Shown piece by piece: positions 1-7,861 of a stretch of DNA of 28,256 nt. Source of the stretch: JAPLCX01 sp964460305 (lineage in GTDB: Bacteria; Auribacterota; Tritonobacteria; UBA1439); assembly GCA_964460305.1 (NCBI GenBank), contig CAYWRA010000025.1, forward strand, positions 1 to 28,256, read 5' to 3'. How positions within the stretch are numbered: the first letter of the stretch is position 1; each line of letters starts with the position of its first letter. A program made the translations under genes and the position numbers. The notes under the pieces were generated by a model. It had not been told where the DNA came from. It ran no database searches and was given only the letters and a program-made list of their open reading frames with translations.

Positions 1-866
1 TGGTCCTCTGACACGTCTGAGATGATGACATACTCCCTGTCGAGGAGCTTTCGTGTGATATTCCCGATGCCGGCCCCCACCTCGAGGATGCGGTCGCCCA
101 GGAACGGCTTGATGCGCTCGTATATCCGGTCATTGTATCTCCTGACCGTTTCCATCCTGAGAAGCGTTTCCTTCCCGATGTCGACCGGCTCGAACCTGCA
201 TCTCAGAAGCCAGTAGAGCGCGATGAAGCCGTCTCTCCAGGTAATCTTCTTGCCTTCCGTGTAGGATCGGCCGTCATACGAAATGGGCACCTCATATACC
301 TTGTATCCCCGCTTCATCACCTGGGCGGTAAATTCCGGCTCGAAACCGAAGCTGTTCGAACGGAGTTTGAGATGTTTCAGAATGTCGGCCCGGAACGCCT
401 TGTAACAGGTCTCCATATCCGTAAAAATACAGTTATAGAGGATATTGGTGATCAAATTGAGGATCTTGTTCCCGAGGTAGTGCGAGAACATGAACACGCG
501 GTGGGTCCCAAGGAATCGGGAGCCATAAACGACGTCCGCTCTTCCCCGGACGATTGGATCGATCAGCTTAGGGTATTCCTCGGGATAGTATTCCAGGTCG
601 GCGTCCTGAACGATCACGATGTCGCCGGTCACCTGCCCGAATCCGGCGCGCAGGGCAGCGCCCTTCCCCGCGTTACGTTCCTGGTAAATAACCCTAAGGG
701 CCTTGTCCCCCGAGCTGATACGCTCGAGTTCCGCTCGGGTGCCATCGGTCGAGCAATCGTCTACGACGATGATCTCCTTCTCCAGAGGAACGGCGCCTAC
801 CCGCTGGATAATCGCGGCGATGGTGTTGATTTCATTATAGACCGGTATAACCACAGAGATCTTCAT
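1..866 (-). CDS. GT2 glycosyltransferase fused to SAM-dependent methyltransferase (3' end outside window)
   Basis: Read on the reverse strand from an ATG at 866, this frame is open for 288 codons to the window edge. Residues 1-225 form a GT2 GT-A domain of the dolichyl-phosphate-mannose-synthase type: an N-terminal SVVIPVYNE strand, VVDDCSTDGT near residue 35, a DAD metal-binding triplet at 88-90, and YGSRFLG near 114. From about residue 235 a class I methyltransferase begins, with a recognisable motif I (EVGAGIGNIT, 262-271) that the edge cuts shortly after. The expected role is transfer of a sugar from a nucleotide donor to a polyprenyl phosphate or similar acceptor, and methylation of an unknown substrate. 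No clear Shine-Dalgarno precedes the ATG, but the GT2 motif starts right at it. The gene diverges from the rfbF operon. GT2 identity is secure; the methyltransferase half is seen only at its start. Confidence 0.88.
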   Translation of the reverse strand, partial: MKISVVIPVYNEINTIAAIIQRVGAVPLEKEIIVVDDCSTDGTRAELERISSGDKALRVIYQERNAGKGAALRAGFGQVTGDIVIVQDADLEYYPEEYPKLIDPIVRGRADVVYGSRFLGTHRVFMFSHYLGNKILNLITNILYNCIFTDMETCYKAFRADILKHLKLRSNSFGFEPEFTAQVMKRGYKVYEVPISYDGRSYTEGKKITWRDGFIALYWLLRCRFEPVDIGKETLLRMETVRRYNDRIYERIKPFLGDRILEVGAGIGNITRKLLDREYVIISDVSED

Positions 867-923
867 GAATGCCTCGATCCAAACGCGCAAAAGATATTAC
901 TTGAATTCTAACGTCAAGTCACT

Positions 924-929
924 ATTATA
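924..929 (-). promoter_or_regulatory. candidate -10 box for the GT2-methyltransferase gene
   Basis: The reverse complement reads TATAAT, a perfect sigma-70 -10 hexamer about 58 nt upstream of the ATG at 866. No good -35 box sits 16-18 nt upstream, so this is only a candidate. A second option is TTGACG with a short spacer to TATCTT nearer the gene. Confidence 0.22.
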
Positions 930-964
930 AATGCAGCGCATCCAAACGACGTAACATGCACAGA

Positions 965-993
965 TTGAAGTATAGAGGCATTTCTGTTATCCT
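965..993 (+). promoter_or_regulatory. candidate sigma-70 promoter for the rfbF operon
   Basis: TTGAAG (965-970), a 17-nt spacer and TATCCT (988-993) match the consensus at 4/6 and 4/6. Transcription would begin near 1000, putting the 23-bp inverted repeat at 1001-1067 inside the 5' leader. The match is moderate and unsupported by anything else. Confidence 0.25.
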
Positions 994-1000
994 TTTATTA

Positions 1001-1067
1001 AATGACAAATACCAAATGTCAAAACAATGTGACTTTGTCATTCCTTTGACATTTGGTATTTGTCATT
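1001..1067. repeat. perfect 23-bp inverted repeat with 21-nt spacer in the rfbF leader
   Basis: The left arm (1001-1023) and right arm (1045-1067) are exact reverse complements, beginning AATGACAAATACC and ending GGTATTTGTCATT. The heptamer TTTGTCA or its complement occurs at 1003-1009, 1034-1040, 1059-1065 and 1070-1076, the last touching the rfbF Shine-Dalgarno. It could be a leader RNA stem-loop, a protein-binding operator, or a small dispersed palindromic repeat. There is no U-tract directly after it, so a plain terminator is less likely. Confidence 0.85.
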
Positions 1068-1088
1068 ATTTTGTCAAAGGAGCATACC

Positions 1089-1865
1089 ATGAAAGTCGTG
1101 ATACTCTGCGGCGGCAGGGGTACTCGGATGGAATCGGACACCGCTACCATCCCCAAGCCGATGGTCGAGATCGGCGGCAGGCCGATCCTGTGGCACATCA
1201 TGATGCTGTTCTCCCACCACGGATTCCATGAGTTCATCCTCTGCCTCGGGTATCGTGGATACCTCATTAAGGAATACTTTTCCCATTATCTCCTGCACAT
1301 GAGCGACGTAACAATAGATATCATGAACGGCACGACGAAGGTCCACAACACCACCTCGGCGCCATGGAAGGTCACGCTCGTGGACACCGGCCAAAAGACC
1401 ATGACGGGAGGGCGCTTGACGCGGATCCACAGCTACCTCGGCGATGAACCGTTCATAATGACGTACGGGGACGGCGTCGGCGACGTCAACTTAGACCGGC
1501 TGCTCGATTGCCACCGGCGTAAGGGAAAGCTAGCCACCGTGACGTTATATCAGACCGCGGGCAGGTTCGGCGTCCCCGACGTTAGCAAGAACGGCGCCAT
1601 ACGCTCCTTCCTGGAGAAACCGCGCGGAGAAGCGAGTTGGATCAACGCCGGTTTCTTCGTTCTGGAACCCGCCGTCTTCGATTACATCAAACGGGGCGAT
1701 GCAACGATCTGGGAGCGCATGCCCCTTGAGAATCTCGCGAGGGCCGGCCAGCTTACCGCCTACAAACACACCGGATTCTGGAAATGCATGGACACACCCC
1801 GCGAGAAGGCGGAGCTTGAAGAGCTCTGGAACAAGAAGAAGCCTCCCTGGAAGGTATGGAAGTAG
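1089..1865 (+). CDS. rfbF: glucose-1-phosphate cytidylyltransferase
   Basis: This 258-residue protein should convert glucose 1-phosphate and CTP to CDP-glucose in the cytoplasm, the entry step for CDP-3,6-dideoxyhexoses. The sugar-nucleotidyltransferase signature is at the N-terminus (LCGGRGTR, residues 6-13), followed by IPKPMVEIGGRPILWHIM, which is typical of RfbF. YGDGVGDV, the metal/nucleotide region, lies mid-protein, and INAGFFVLEP and GFWKCMDTPRE follow near the C-terminus. Length fits the family (about 257 aa). The ATG at 1089 has an AAAGGAG Shine-Dalgarno six bases upstream. A longer reading from 1053 would start inside the inverted repeat and is rejected. It heads a plus-strand operon, and its stop overlaps or abuts the start of rfbG. 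Confidence 0.95.
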   Translation: MKVVILCGGRGTRMESDTATIPKPMVEIGGRPILWHIMMLFSHHGFHEFILCLGYRGYLIKEYFSHYLLHMSDVTIDIMNGTTKVHNTTSAPWKVTLVDTGQKTMTGGRLTRIHSYLGDEPFIMTYGDGVGDVNLDRLLDCHRRKGKLATVTLYQTAGRFGVPDVSKNGAIRSFLEKPRGEASWINAGFFVLEPAVFDYIKRGDATIWERMPLENLARAGQLTAYKHTGFWKCMDTPREKAELEELWNKKKPPWKVWK

Positions 1866-1873
1866 GCCCGGCC

Positions 1874-2848
1874 ATGGATACCGCGTTCTGGAACAAAAAA
1901 AGGGTCCTCGTCACCGGCCATGAGGGCTTTCTGGGGTCATGGCTGAGCATCCGGCTGCTTGAGGCCGGCGCCAAGGTCATCGGCATCGACAAGGTGGACA
2001 CACGGCCGCTATCGGTGCTCGGCGAGTCGAGGGGCCTGATCGTCCGGATCAAGGTAGACATCGCCAAACCCGGCCTCGTTAAGGCCGTCATCCGCAAGCA
2101 CCGGCCCGACGTCATCTTCCATCTCGCCGCCGAGGCGATCGTCGGCGAGTGCGCCGCCCACCCCGTAAAGGCATTCGCCGCAAACATCCAGGGGACATGG
2201 AACGTCCTCGATCACGCACGGGGGGAAAAATCCGTCAGGGCGATCGTCGCCGCATCGAGCGACAAGGCCTATGGGAGCCATGCGGACCTCCCCTACCAAG
2301 AAGACGTATCTCTTCGTGGCGATCACCCCTACGACGTGTCAAAGAGCTGCGCCGACCTCATCTGCTACACTTACTTCCATACTTACGGCGTCCCGGTGTG
2401 CGTGACCCGCTGCGGCAACATTTACGGCCCAGGGGATTTCCATTTCAGCAGGATCGTCCCCGATACCATACGGTGCGCCCTATCCGACAAACCCGTCCTT
2501 ATACGGAGCGACGGAAAATTCACGCGAGACTATATCTACGTCGATGACGTCGCCAACGGCTACCTAATGATCGCCGAACAGTTGGAGAAAAAACGCCTCG
2601 CCGGAGAGGCATTCAACCTGAGCGATGAGAAACCCCTGACCGTCCTGGAGCTGGTGAAAAAAATCTTTCGCGCGATCGGCAAGAAACCTAATTACCGGAT
2701 ACTCAATGAAGCGCGGTACGAAATCAAACACCAGTACCTCTCCTCCCGCAAGGCCAGGAGGATCCTCGGCTGGAAACCGCGGTACACGCCGGGGGAGGCG
2801 TTTTCCATCACCATCGACTGGTACAGGAACCACCTCTCGACAAAATGA
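1874..2848 (+). CDS. rfbG: CDP-glucose 4,6-dehydratase
   Basis: This 324-residue extended short-chain dehydrogenase should turn CDP-glucose into CDP-4-keto-6-deoxyglucose using bound NAD. Visible are the Rossmann glycine motif in the family-typical VTGHEGFLGSWLS (GHEGFLG at 15-21), HLAAE after strand 4, ASSDKAYG, and the catalytic YDVSK (Tyr153, Lys157). FTRDYIYVDDVANGY is the usual late SDR motif. The start at 1874 gives MDTAFWNKKRV, which aligns with the N-terminus of known RfbG proteins. An in-frame ATG at 1856 would overlap rfbF and add six residues. The protein is slightly shorter than the usual ~355 aa, so the C-terminal segment may be trimmed. The last base of its last sense codon and its stop overlap the next ATG (ATGA), suggesting translational coupling. 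Confidence 0.93.
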   Translation: MDTAFWNKKRVLVTGHEGFLGSWLSIRLLEAGAKVIGIDKVDTRPLSVLGESRGLIVRIKVDIAKPGLVKAVIRKHRPDVIFHLAAEAIVGECAAHPVKAFAANIQGTWNVLDHARGEKSVRAIVAASSDKAYGSHADLPYQEDVSLRGDHPYDVSKSCADLICYTYFHTYGVPVCVTRCGNIYGPGDFHFSRIVPDTIRCALSDKPVLIRSDGKFTRDYIYVDDVANGYLMIAEQLEKKRLAGEAFNLSDEKPLTVLELVKKIFRAIGKKPNYRILNEARYEIKHQYLSSRKARRILGWKPRYTPGEAFSITIDWYRNHLSTK

Positions 2849-3588
2849 AGGTCATCTTTTTAGGCACGAACGGCTGGTACAACACGACTAACGGCAATAC
2901 CAGTTGTATCCTGCTCCAAACGCCCGAAGAATCCATAATCCTCGATGCCGGCGACGGACTCCACAAGATCGACCGCTATATCACGCGCCCCGGTCCAGTC
3001 CACCTATTCTTAAGCCACTTCCACATCGACCATATCTCGGGGTTGCACATCCTTAATAAATTCAACTTCACCCGGGGGCTGACCATCTACGGGCCGCCTG
3101 GGACCGAGGGGGCGCTCGGCGCTTTCGTCGCCGCTCCGTTTACGATCCCGCTGAGCAAACTGCGCTACCCCGTCACCGTGCGCGAACTCGTTGAGGGAAC
3201 GCACCGTCTCCCCTTCTCTCTCATTTGCAGGCCGCTCCGGCATTCCTCTCTCTGTTTCGGTTACCGAATCTCCGTCGATGGGAGAACGGTCGCCTATTGC
3301 CCCGACACCGGCTACTGCGAGGCGGCGGTCGATCTGGCTCGGGGTGCGGACCTCTGCATCACCGACTGCTCTTATGCGCCATCGCAGCAGAATGAGGAAT
3401 GGCCGCACCTGAACCCTGAGGCCGCCGCCGGGATCGCGCGGGAGGCGGGGGCAAAAATACTCGCCCTTGTTCATTTCGACGCCAGCATATATACTACGAA
3501 CGAGGCGCGGAAGACGGCCCAGGAAAGCGCCGCGGAGATATTCAAAGATACCGTGGCGGCTACCGATGATATGGTGATCGAACTCTGA
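2845..3588 (+). CDS. metallo-beta-lactamase-fold hydrolase (RNase Z-like subgroup)
   Basis: This 247-residue protein has the metal-binding signature HFHIDH (His58, His60, Asp62, His63), preceded by the DAGDG strand motif (34-38). A further Asp lies in CPDTGY and a late His in VHFDAS. The MKVIFLGTNGWY start resembles the RNase Z/AtsA-like branch, but no exosite arm typical of tRNase Z is evident. It should be a cytoplasmic di-metal hydrolase; no signal peptide is seen. Its substrate is unknown. The four-base ATGA overlap with rfbG ties it to the CDP-sugar operon, so it may act on a nucleotide sugar, cyclic phosphodiester or glycolytic intermediate, but this is inference only. It is not a known member of the CDP-dideoxyhexose pathways. 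Confidence 0.85.
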   Translation: MKVIFLGTNGWYNTTNGNTSCILLQTPEESIILDAGDGLHKIDRYITRPGPVHLFLSHFHIDHISGLHILNKFNFTRGLTIYGPPGTEGALGAFVAAPFTIPLSKLRYPVTVRELVEGTHRLPFSLICRPLRHSSLCFGYRISVDGRTVAYCPDTGYCEAAVDLARGADLCITDCSYAPSQQNEEWPHLNPEAAAGIAREAGAKILALVHFDASIYTTNEARKTAQESAAEIFKDTVAATDDMVIEL

Positions 3589-3623
3589 ACCGGTACATAG
3601 AATTCTAAAAAGGGACACGTGCC

Positions 3624-4805
3624 ATGCGCGAGAGCAAAAGACTATCTGAAGCGGCGTACAGGATAGAAGGCCAGCCGATGTTCAAGGTGCTCGACAAGGT
3701 CCAGAAACTAGAAAAGCGCGGTGAGGATATCGTCCACTTCGAGATAGGCGATCCCGATTTCGACACCCCCAGGCACATCATCGAAGCGGCATATTCCTCC
3801 CTGAAGAACGGCGAAACGCACTACACAAGCTCGATGGGGCTATATGACATGCGCGCAGCCGCAAGCCAAGCCACCGCCTTTTCAAGAAAGTTCGCGCCGC
3901 CCCTGGGCCAGGTGCTGATCACCCCGGGCGCGAACATCATCATCTATCTCGCCGTGCAATGCCTCGTGAACCCCGGCGAAGAGGTGATCTTCCCAGACCC
4001 CGGCTTCCCCACCTATTACTCGGCCATAAAGCTCTGCGGGGCCGTGCCGGTGAGGGCGCCGCTCAGGGAAGATAACGCGTTCAGGATGGACCCCCGTGAC
4101 ATAGAGAAGGCGGTCACCCAGAAGACACGGTTGATCATCATCAACTCCCCCAGCAACCCGACCGGCTCGGTGATGACACCTACCGAGATAGACGAGGTCT
4201 ACCGCATCGCCGAATCACACGGCATCCATCTCTTGAGCGACGAGATCTATTCGAGAATGATCTACGGCGAGACCCCGTTCCACAGCCCGTCCGTCAACGA
4301 CCGGTGCGAGCACACCACCATCGTCGCGAACGGCTTCAGCAAGGCGTTCGCGATGACCGGCTGGAGACTGGGGGTGGCAATCGGGCCCGAGGATGTCATA
4401 GAGAAGATGGGGCTCCTCGTACAGACACTGTGCTCCTGCGTTCCCCCTTTCATACAGCGCGCGGGGATCACGGCGCTAAAGGGAGACCAGACGGAGATCC
4501 GCCGGATGATGGAGATCTACAGGGAGCGCAGGGACCTCCTCGTGGACGGATTGAACCGCATCAGGGGCATACGCTGCCTCCTGAATGAGGGGGCTTTTTA
4601 TGTGTTCCCAAACATACGCGGGACGGGGATGACGAGCGAGGAATTCGCGGATTTCATGCTCGATACCGGCAAGGTGGCGCTCCTGCCGGGGACAAACTTC
4701 GGGGAGTTCGGTCAGGGGTACGTCAGGCTCACCTACGCTACGGGGATCGAAAGGATCAAAGAGGGATTGGCCAGGATTGAGAAGGCGCTGGCATCGCGAT
4801 CCTGA
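3624..4805 (+). CDS. class I/II pyridoxal-phosphate aminotransferase
   Basis: This 393-residue protein has the fold-type I aspartate aminotransferase signature. It shows IGDPDFDTP near the start, PDPGFPTYYSA, SPSNPTGS (the Asn contacting PLP), LSDEIYSRMIYG (the Asp/Tyr pair), and SKAFAMTGWRLG, in which Lys240 is the Schiff-base lysine. A late Arg in GYVRLTYAT fits the substrate carboxylate ligand. Length is normal. AAAAAGGGA lies about nine bases before the ATG. It sits 35 nt after the hydrolase, so it probably belongs to the same transcript. It is an amino-acid-type enzyme, unlike the DegT-family sugar aminotransferase-like gene downstream. The amino donor and acceptor are unknown. It may supply a keto acid or amino acid for sugar decoration, or be a broad transaminase carried by the operon. 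Confidence 0.9.
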   Translation: MRESKRLSEAAYRIEGQPMFKVLDKVQKLEKRGEDIVHFEIGDPDFDTPRHIIEAAYSSLKNGETHYTSSMGLYDMRAAASQATAFSRKFAPPLGQVLITPGANIIIYLAVQCLVNPGEEVIFPDPGFPTYYSAIKLCGAVPVRAPLREDNAFRMDPRDIEKAVTQKTRLIIINSPSNPTGSVMTPTEIDEVYRIAESHGIHLLSDEIYSRMIYGETPFHSPSVNDRCEHTTIVANGFSKAFAMTGWRLGVAIGPEDVIEKMGLLVQTLCSCVPPFIQRAGITALKGDQTEIRRMMEIYRERRDLLVDGLNRIRGIRCLLNEGAFYVFPNIRGTGMTSEEFADFMLDTGKVALLPGTNFGEFGQGYVRLTYATGIERIKEGLARIEKALASRS

Positions 4806-4825
4806 AATAATCCACAACAACGTAT

Positions 4826-5032
4826 AACCACAGAGGGCACTGAGAGGCGATCACAGAGGACACTGAGAATTACTACGGCAAAAACAGTTTCTGGTTTCTG
4901 TAGCTTTTTTATACACGCCCCAACGGGATCCCTTCGGGGAATTTTCACAAAGAGTAAAAGAGGATAAGAGACTCCCAGAACCGTGTTCATCTGTGTTTAT
5001 CCGTGGTTACAATCTCTGTGCGCTCTGTGGTT
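4826..5032. repeat. ~207-bp intergenic repeat element with 19-bp imperfect terminal inverted repeats
   Basis: The left end reads AACCACAGAGGGCACTGAG (4826-4844). The right end (5014-5032) reads CTCTGTGCGCTCTGTGGTT, its reverse complement at 17 of 19 positions. CACAGAGGRCACTGAG is repeated directly at 4829-4844 and 4852-4867. Inside are TTCATCTGTGTTTATCCGTGGTT (4986-5008) and an imperfect palindrome centred on GGGATCCC (4918-4939). Sequences of this CACAGAG/CATCTGTG type are known as dispersed intergenic repeats in several bacterial lineages. No transposase is present, so a MITE-like or other non-autonomous element is likely. It separates the aminotransferase from the ThDP gene. Confidence 0.75.
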
Positions 5033-5073
5033 TAACATTGATGATGATATCCGGAAAAAGGGGAAACTCCCAT

Positions 5074-6876
5074 ATGCAGATGAGGGTTGCGGATTACTTG
5101 CCGAAATTCATACATGACTACGGAGTCCGCCACATTTTCATGCTATCCGGTGGGGGCATCATGCACCTCACCGATGGACTCGCCTGCAACAGGGACATTG
5201 AAACTATCTGCCTCCACCATGAGCAGGCGGTCTCGATGGCGGTCGAGGCATACGCGAGATACACCGGCCGCTTCGGCGCGGCATATTTCACCACCGGCCC
5301 GGGCGCCACAAACGCCCTCACCGGGCTGGCTGGTGCATGGCTTGATTCGGTCCCCTGCTTATTCGTCTCCGGCCAGGTGAAAAGGAAAGAAACGGTCTAC
5401 CGCGCGGGCATCCCGGGCTTAAGGCAGATCGGGGTCCAGGAGATCAACATCCTCCCCATCGTTCAGTCGATCACCAAATACGCCGCGTTCGTCGATAATC
5501 CCAATGAGATACGCTACCACTTGGAGAAGGCCGTGCACATGGCCACTGAAGGCAGGCCGGGACCGGTCTGGCTTGACATTCCGCTCGACGTGCAGGGGGC
5601 GATGATCGATCCGGAGCAATTGAAGGGATTCGCCGCCGGGAGACAAACGTCACACATCCCGGCCACGCTGATACGAGAGGCGGCCGAATGCCTCCTTTCA
5701 GCGTCACGACCCGTCCTTCTCGCGGGCCAGGGGGTACGCATCTCCGGCGCGGTGGAAAGCTTCTTGAAGTTCGTGGAACGGTACCACATCCCCGTCGTTA
5801 CCACCTATCTCGGCGTCGACCTGATCGACAGCCGCCACCCCCACTACGTCGGGCGCATCGGCATCAAGGGCGACCGGGCCGGCAACTACGCCATGCAGAA
5901 TTCCGACCTCCTGATCGTCATCGGCACGAGCCTGCCAGTTGCCGAGATAGGATACGAGTATGCCGAGTTCGCCAGGGGAGCGCGGGTTATCGTCGTGGAC
6001 ATAGACGAATCCTCGCACAAGAAGAAAACCGTCAGGATCGACCGGTTCATCAAGGGAGACGCGAAAGAGTTCCTTGACCGCACGGACGCGGCGCTGGCCG
6101 GGAAACGCTTTCCGATCGATCCCCGGTGGCGCCGCGCTTGCCGCGAGTGGAGGGAGAAATATCCCGTCTGCCTACCCGAGTACGCTGCGCTCAAGGGGAA
6201 GATCAACATTTACCATTTCATCGAGCGCCTGTCTGGCAAGCTCACCTCGCGGGACGTCGTCGTAAGCGACGCGGGGTCGGCCTTCTACGCCGTTTCCCAG
6301 TGCGTGAAGATCAGGCGGGGCTTAAGATACATCACCTCGGGCGGCTTTGCGACGATGGGCTATAGCGTCCCCGCGAGCATAGGCGTGAGCATCGCGGCGG
6401 GCAGAAAAAGGGTGATGTGCATCACCGGCGATGGTTCTTTCCAACAGAATATACAGGAGCTGCAATCGATCGTGCACCATAAGTTACCGATCAAGATATT
6501 CATCCTCAACAATGAAGGCTATCTCTCGATACGCTTCACGCAGGAGAGGCACTTCAACGGGCGATTCATCGGTGAAGGCCTCCGATCGGGGGTCTCCTTT
6601 CCCGACGCCAGGAAGATCGCGAGGGCGTACGGAATCAAGTTTATCCGGGTGAGCGACAACCGCGCGCTCGATCATGCACTGGACGAAACCCTGGCGTGGC
6701 GAGGGCCGGTCATATGCGAAATCATGACCCCTAGAAACCAGCTCATCATTCCTACCGTCGCCTCGCAGAAGCTTGAGAACGGCACGATGGTGTCAAGGCC
6801 CTTAGAGGACATGTATCCGTTCCTCGACAGGGAAGAATTCAAGAAGAACATGTTCGTGAAACCCGCCGGGGAGTAA
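5074..6876 (+). CDS. ThDP-dependent enzyme of the acetolactate synthase family (possible YerE-like branched-sugar synthase)
   Basis: This 600-residue protein has three ThDP-enzyme domains in order: Pyr, central and PP. The catalytic Glu is visible in HHEQAVSMAVEAYAR (Glu50), GPGATNALTGLAGAW follows, and the ThDP/Mg motif runs from GDGS (452-455) to NN (479-480). The start at 5074 has AAAAAGGGGA nearby and begins MQMRVADYLPKF, the expected N-terminus. The reading can be extended to 4993 but only into the repeat element. Housekeeping IlvB is unlikely, since no small subunit IlvN or other ilv gene is near. In CDP-yersiniose synthesis the homologous YerE adds an acetyl unit from pyruvate to a CDP-3,6-dideoxy-4-ketosugar. 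The flanking rfbF, rfbG, rfbH and SDR genes fit that role. Family is certain; the specific reaction is inferred from context. Confidence 0.9.
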   Translation: MQMRVADYLPKFIHDYGVRHIFMLSGGGIMHLTDGLACNRDIETICLHHEQAVSMAVEAYARYTGRFGAAYFTTGPGATNALTGLAGAWLDSVPCLFVSGQVKRKETVYRAGIPGLRQIGVQEINILPIVQSITKYAAFVDNPNEIRYHLEKAVHMATEGRPGPVWLDIPLDVQGAMIDPEQLKGFAAGRQTSHIPATLIREAAECLLSASRPVLLAGQGVRISGAVESFLKFVERYHIPVVTTYLGVDLIDSRHPHYVGRIGIKGDRAGNYAMQNSDLLIVIGTSLPVAEIGYEYAEFARGARVIVVDIDESSHKKKTVRIDRFIKGDAKEFLDRTDAALAGKRFPIDPRWRRACREWREKYPVCLPEYAALKGKINIYHFIERLSGKLTSRDVVVSDAGSAFYAVSQCVKIRRGLRYITSGGFATMGYSVPASIGVSIAAGRKRVMCITGDGSFQQNIQELQSIVHHKLPIKIFILNNEGYLSIRFTQERHFNGRFIGEGLRSGVSFPDARKIARAYGIKFIRVSDNRALDHALDETLAWRGPVICEIMTPRNQLIIPTVASQKLENGTMVSRPLEDMYPFLDREEFKKNMFVKPAGE

Positions 6877-6878
6877 TC

Positions 6879-7850
6879 ATGCCGATGAATTCAAAACTCA
6901 CACGCGGCCGCCGCGCGCTGGTCACCGGCGCGACCGGGTTCGTGGGATCGCATCTTGCGAGGAGGCTGGTGCAAAACGGCTACGAGGTTCACCTTATCGC
7001 TCGCGCCACATCCAATACGTGGAGGATAACCGACATACTTGCCAAGGTAAGCATCCATGCGGTAGATCTGCTGGAGCGTGAGAAACTCGCGGAAACGGTT
7101 GGATCGATACAACCGGACATCATCTTCCACCTTGCCAACGCCGGCGTATACGGAGGAAAGCACTTGCCGGAGAGGGACCTCATCGCCGTTAATTTCATAG
7201 GCACGCATAATCTGCTCAACGCGTGCGAGGCGGTGGGATACACCTGCTTCGTAAATACCGGGAGCTCTGCCGAGTACGGGCCGAAGGGAAACCCGATGTC
7301 GGAATCGGACGCGTGCGACCCGGTGACGATGTACGGTCTCACCAAGCTCGCCTCGACCCTTTGCGGCAGATTCGAGGCGCTGGCAAAAAACAAGCCTGTG
7401 GTCACCCTCAGGCTCTTCTCGCCGTACGGCCCTTATGACGATCCGCTGCGCCTAATGAGCTATGCCCTTGTACACGCCATCAAGAACGTGGATCTCGATC
7501 TCGCCGACCCGAAGGCGGTCAGGGATTACGTCTATGTCGGCGACGTCGTAGAGGCATACATGAACTGCATCGACCGCGCAGCGCGGCATCCCGGGGAAAT
7601 AATCAATATCGGGAGCGGCTCACAGACGCCCATTTCAACGGCGATAGAGCAGATCATGGCGCTCACCGGATCCACGAGCGCGATCCGGTGGAACGCGGTC
7701 TCCCCGCGCTCATTCGACGCCCGCAGGTGGGAGGCCGATATCCGAAAGGCCGGCGCCCTGCTGGATTGGCGCCCGAGATATTCGCTCGAAGAAGGTCTCC
7801 GCGAATCAATAGCCTGGTTCAGGGAGAATATCACCCTTTACAATCAATAA
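6879..7850 (+). CDS. NAD(P)-dependent epimerase/reductase, extended SDR family
   Basis: This 323-residue protein carries GATGFVG (17-23) for dinucleotide binding, IIFHLANAG, the TGSSAEYG strand with the catalytic Ser region, and YGLTK (Tyr152, Lys156). RDYVYVGDVVEAYMN and INIGSG follow, as in sugar-nucleotide epimerases, dehydratases and reductases. Its start lies two bases after the ThDP gene stop, with GGGGAG inside the preceding codons as ribosome binding site. Such close coupling suggests consecutive reactions. In CDP-yersiniose synthesis the YerF reductase follows YerE, and CDP-abequose/paratose synthases are also SDRs, so a ketoreductase acting on the CDP-sugar made upstream is the favoured role. 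Epimerase activity cannot be excluded by eye. Confidence 0.88.
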   Translation: MPMNSKLTRGRRALVTGATGFVGSHLARRLVQNGYEVHLIARATSNTWRITDILAKVSIHAVDLLEREKLAETVGSIQPDIIFHLANAGVYGGKHLPERDLIAVNFIGTHNLLNACEAVGYTCFVNTGSSAEYGPKGNPMSESDACDPVTMYGLTKLASTLCGRFEALAKNKPVVTLRLFSPYGPYDDPLRLMSYALVHAIKNVDLDLADPKAVRDYVYVGDVVEAYMNCIDRAARHPGEIINIGSGSQTPISTAIEQIMALTGSTSAIRWNAVSPRSFDARRWEADIRKAGALLDWRPRYSLEEGLRESIAWFRENITLYNQ

Positions 7851-7861
7851 GGCAAGGACGG

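Noticed and set aside
372..911. 179-residue plus-strand reading frame
   Set aside because: It lies antisense to the clear GT2 domain at 1-866 and has no family motifs.
1053..1088. Upstream start for rfbF at 1053
   Set aside because: The extra residues are encoded by the inverted repeat; the ATG at 1089 has a strong Shine-Dalgarno and starts at the family's conserved N-terminus.
3010..3618. 202-residue minus-strand reading frame
   Set aside because: It is a shadow of the metallo-beta-lactamase gene, low in hydrophobic core pattern and rich in Arg, Gly and Glu.
4993..5073. 27-residue N-terminal extension of the ThDP enzyme
   Set aside because: It is read from the right end of the repeat element; the ATG at 5074 fits the family start and has a ribosome site.
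5074..6876. Housekeeping acetolactate synthase ilvB
   Set aside because: No ilvN or branched-chain amino-acid genes are nearby, and it is coupled to CDP-sugar genes.
7688..7861. 58-residue extension of rfbH upstream of 7862
   Set aside because: It overlaps the SDR gene; starting at 7862 gives the exact E1 length of 437 and a Shine-Dalgarno.
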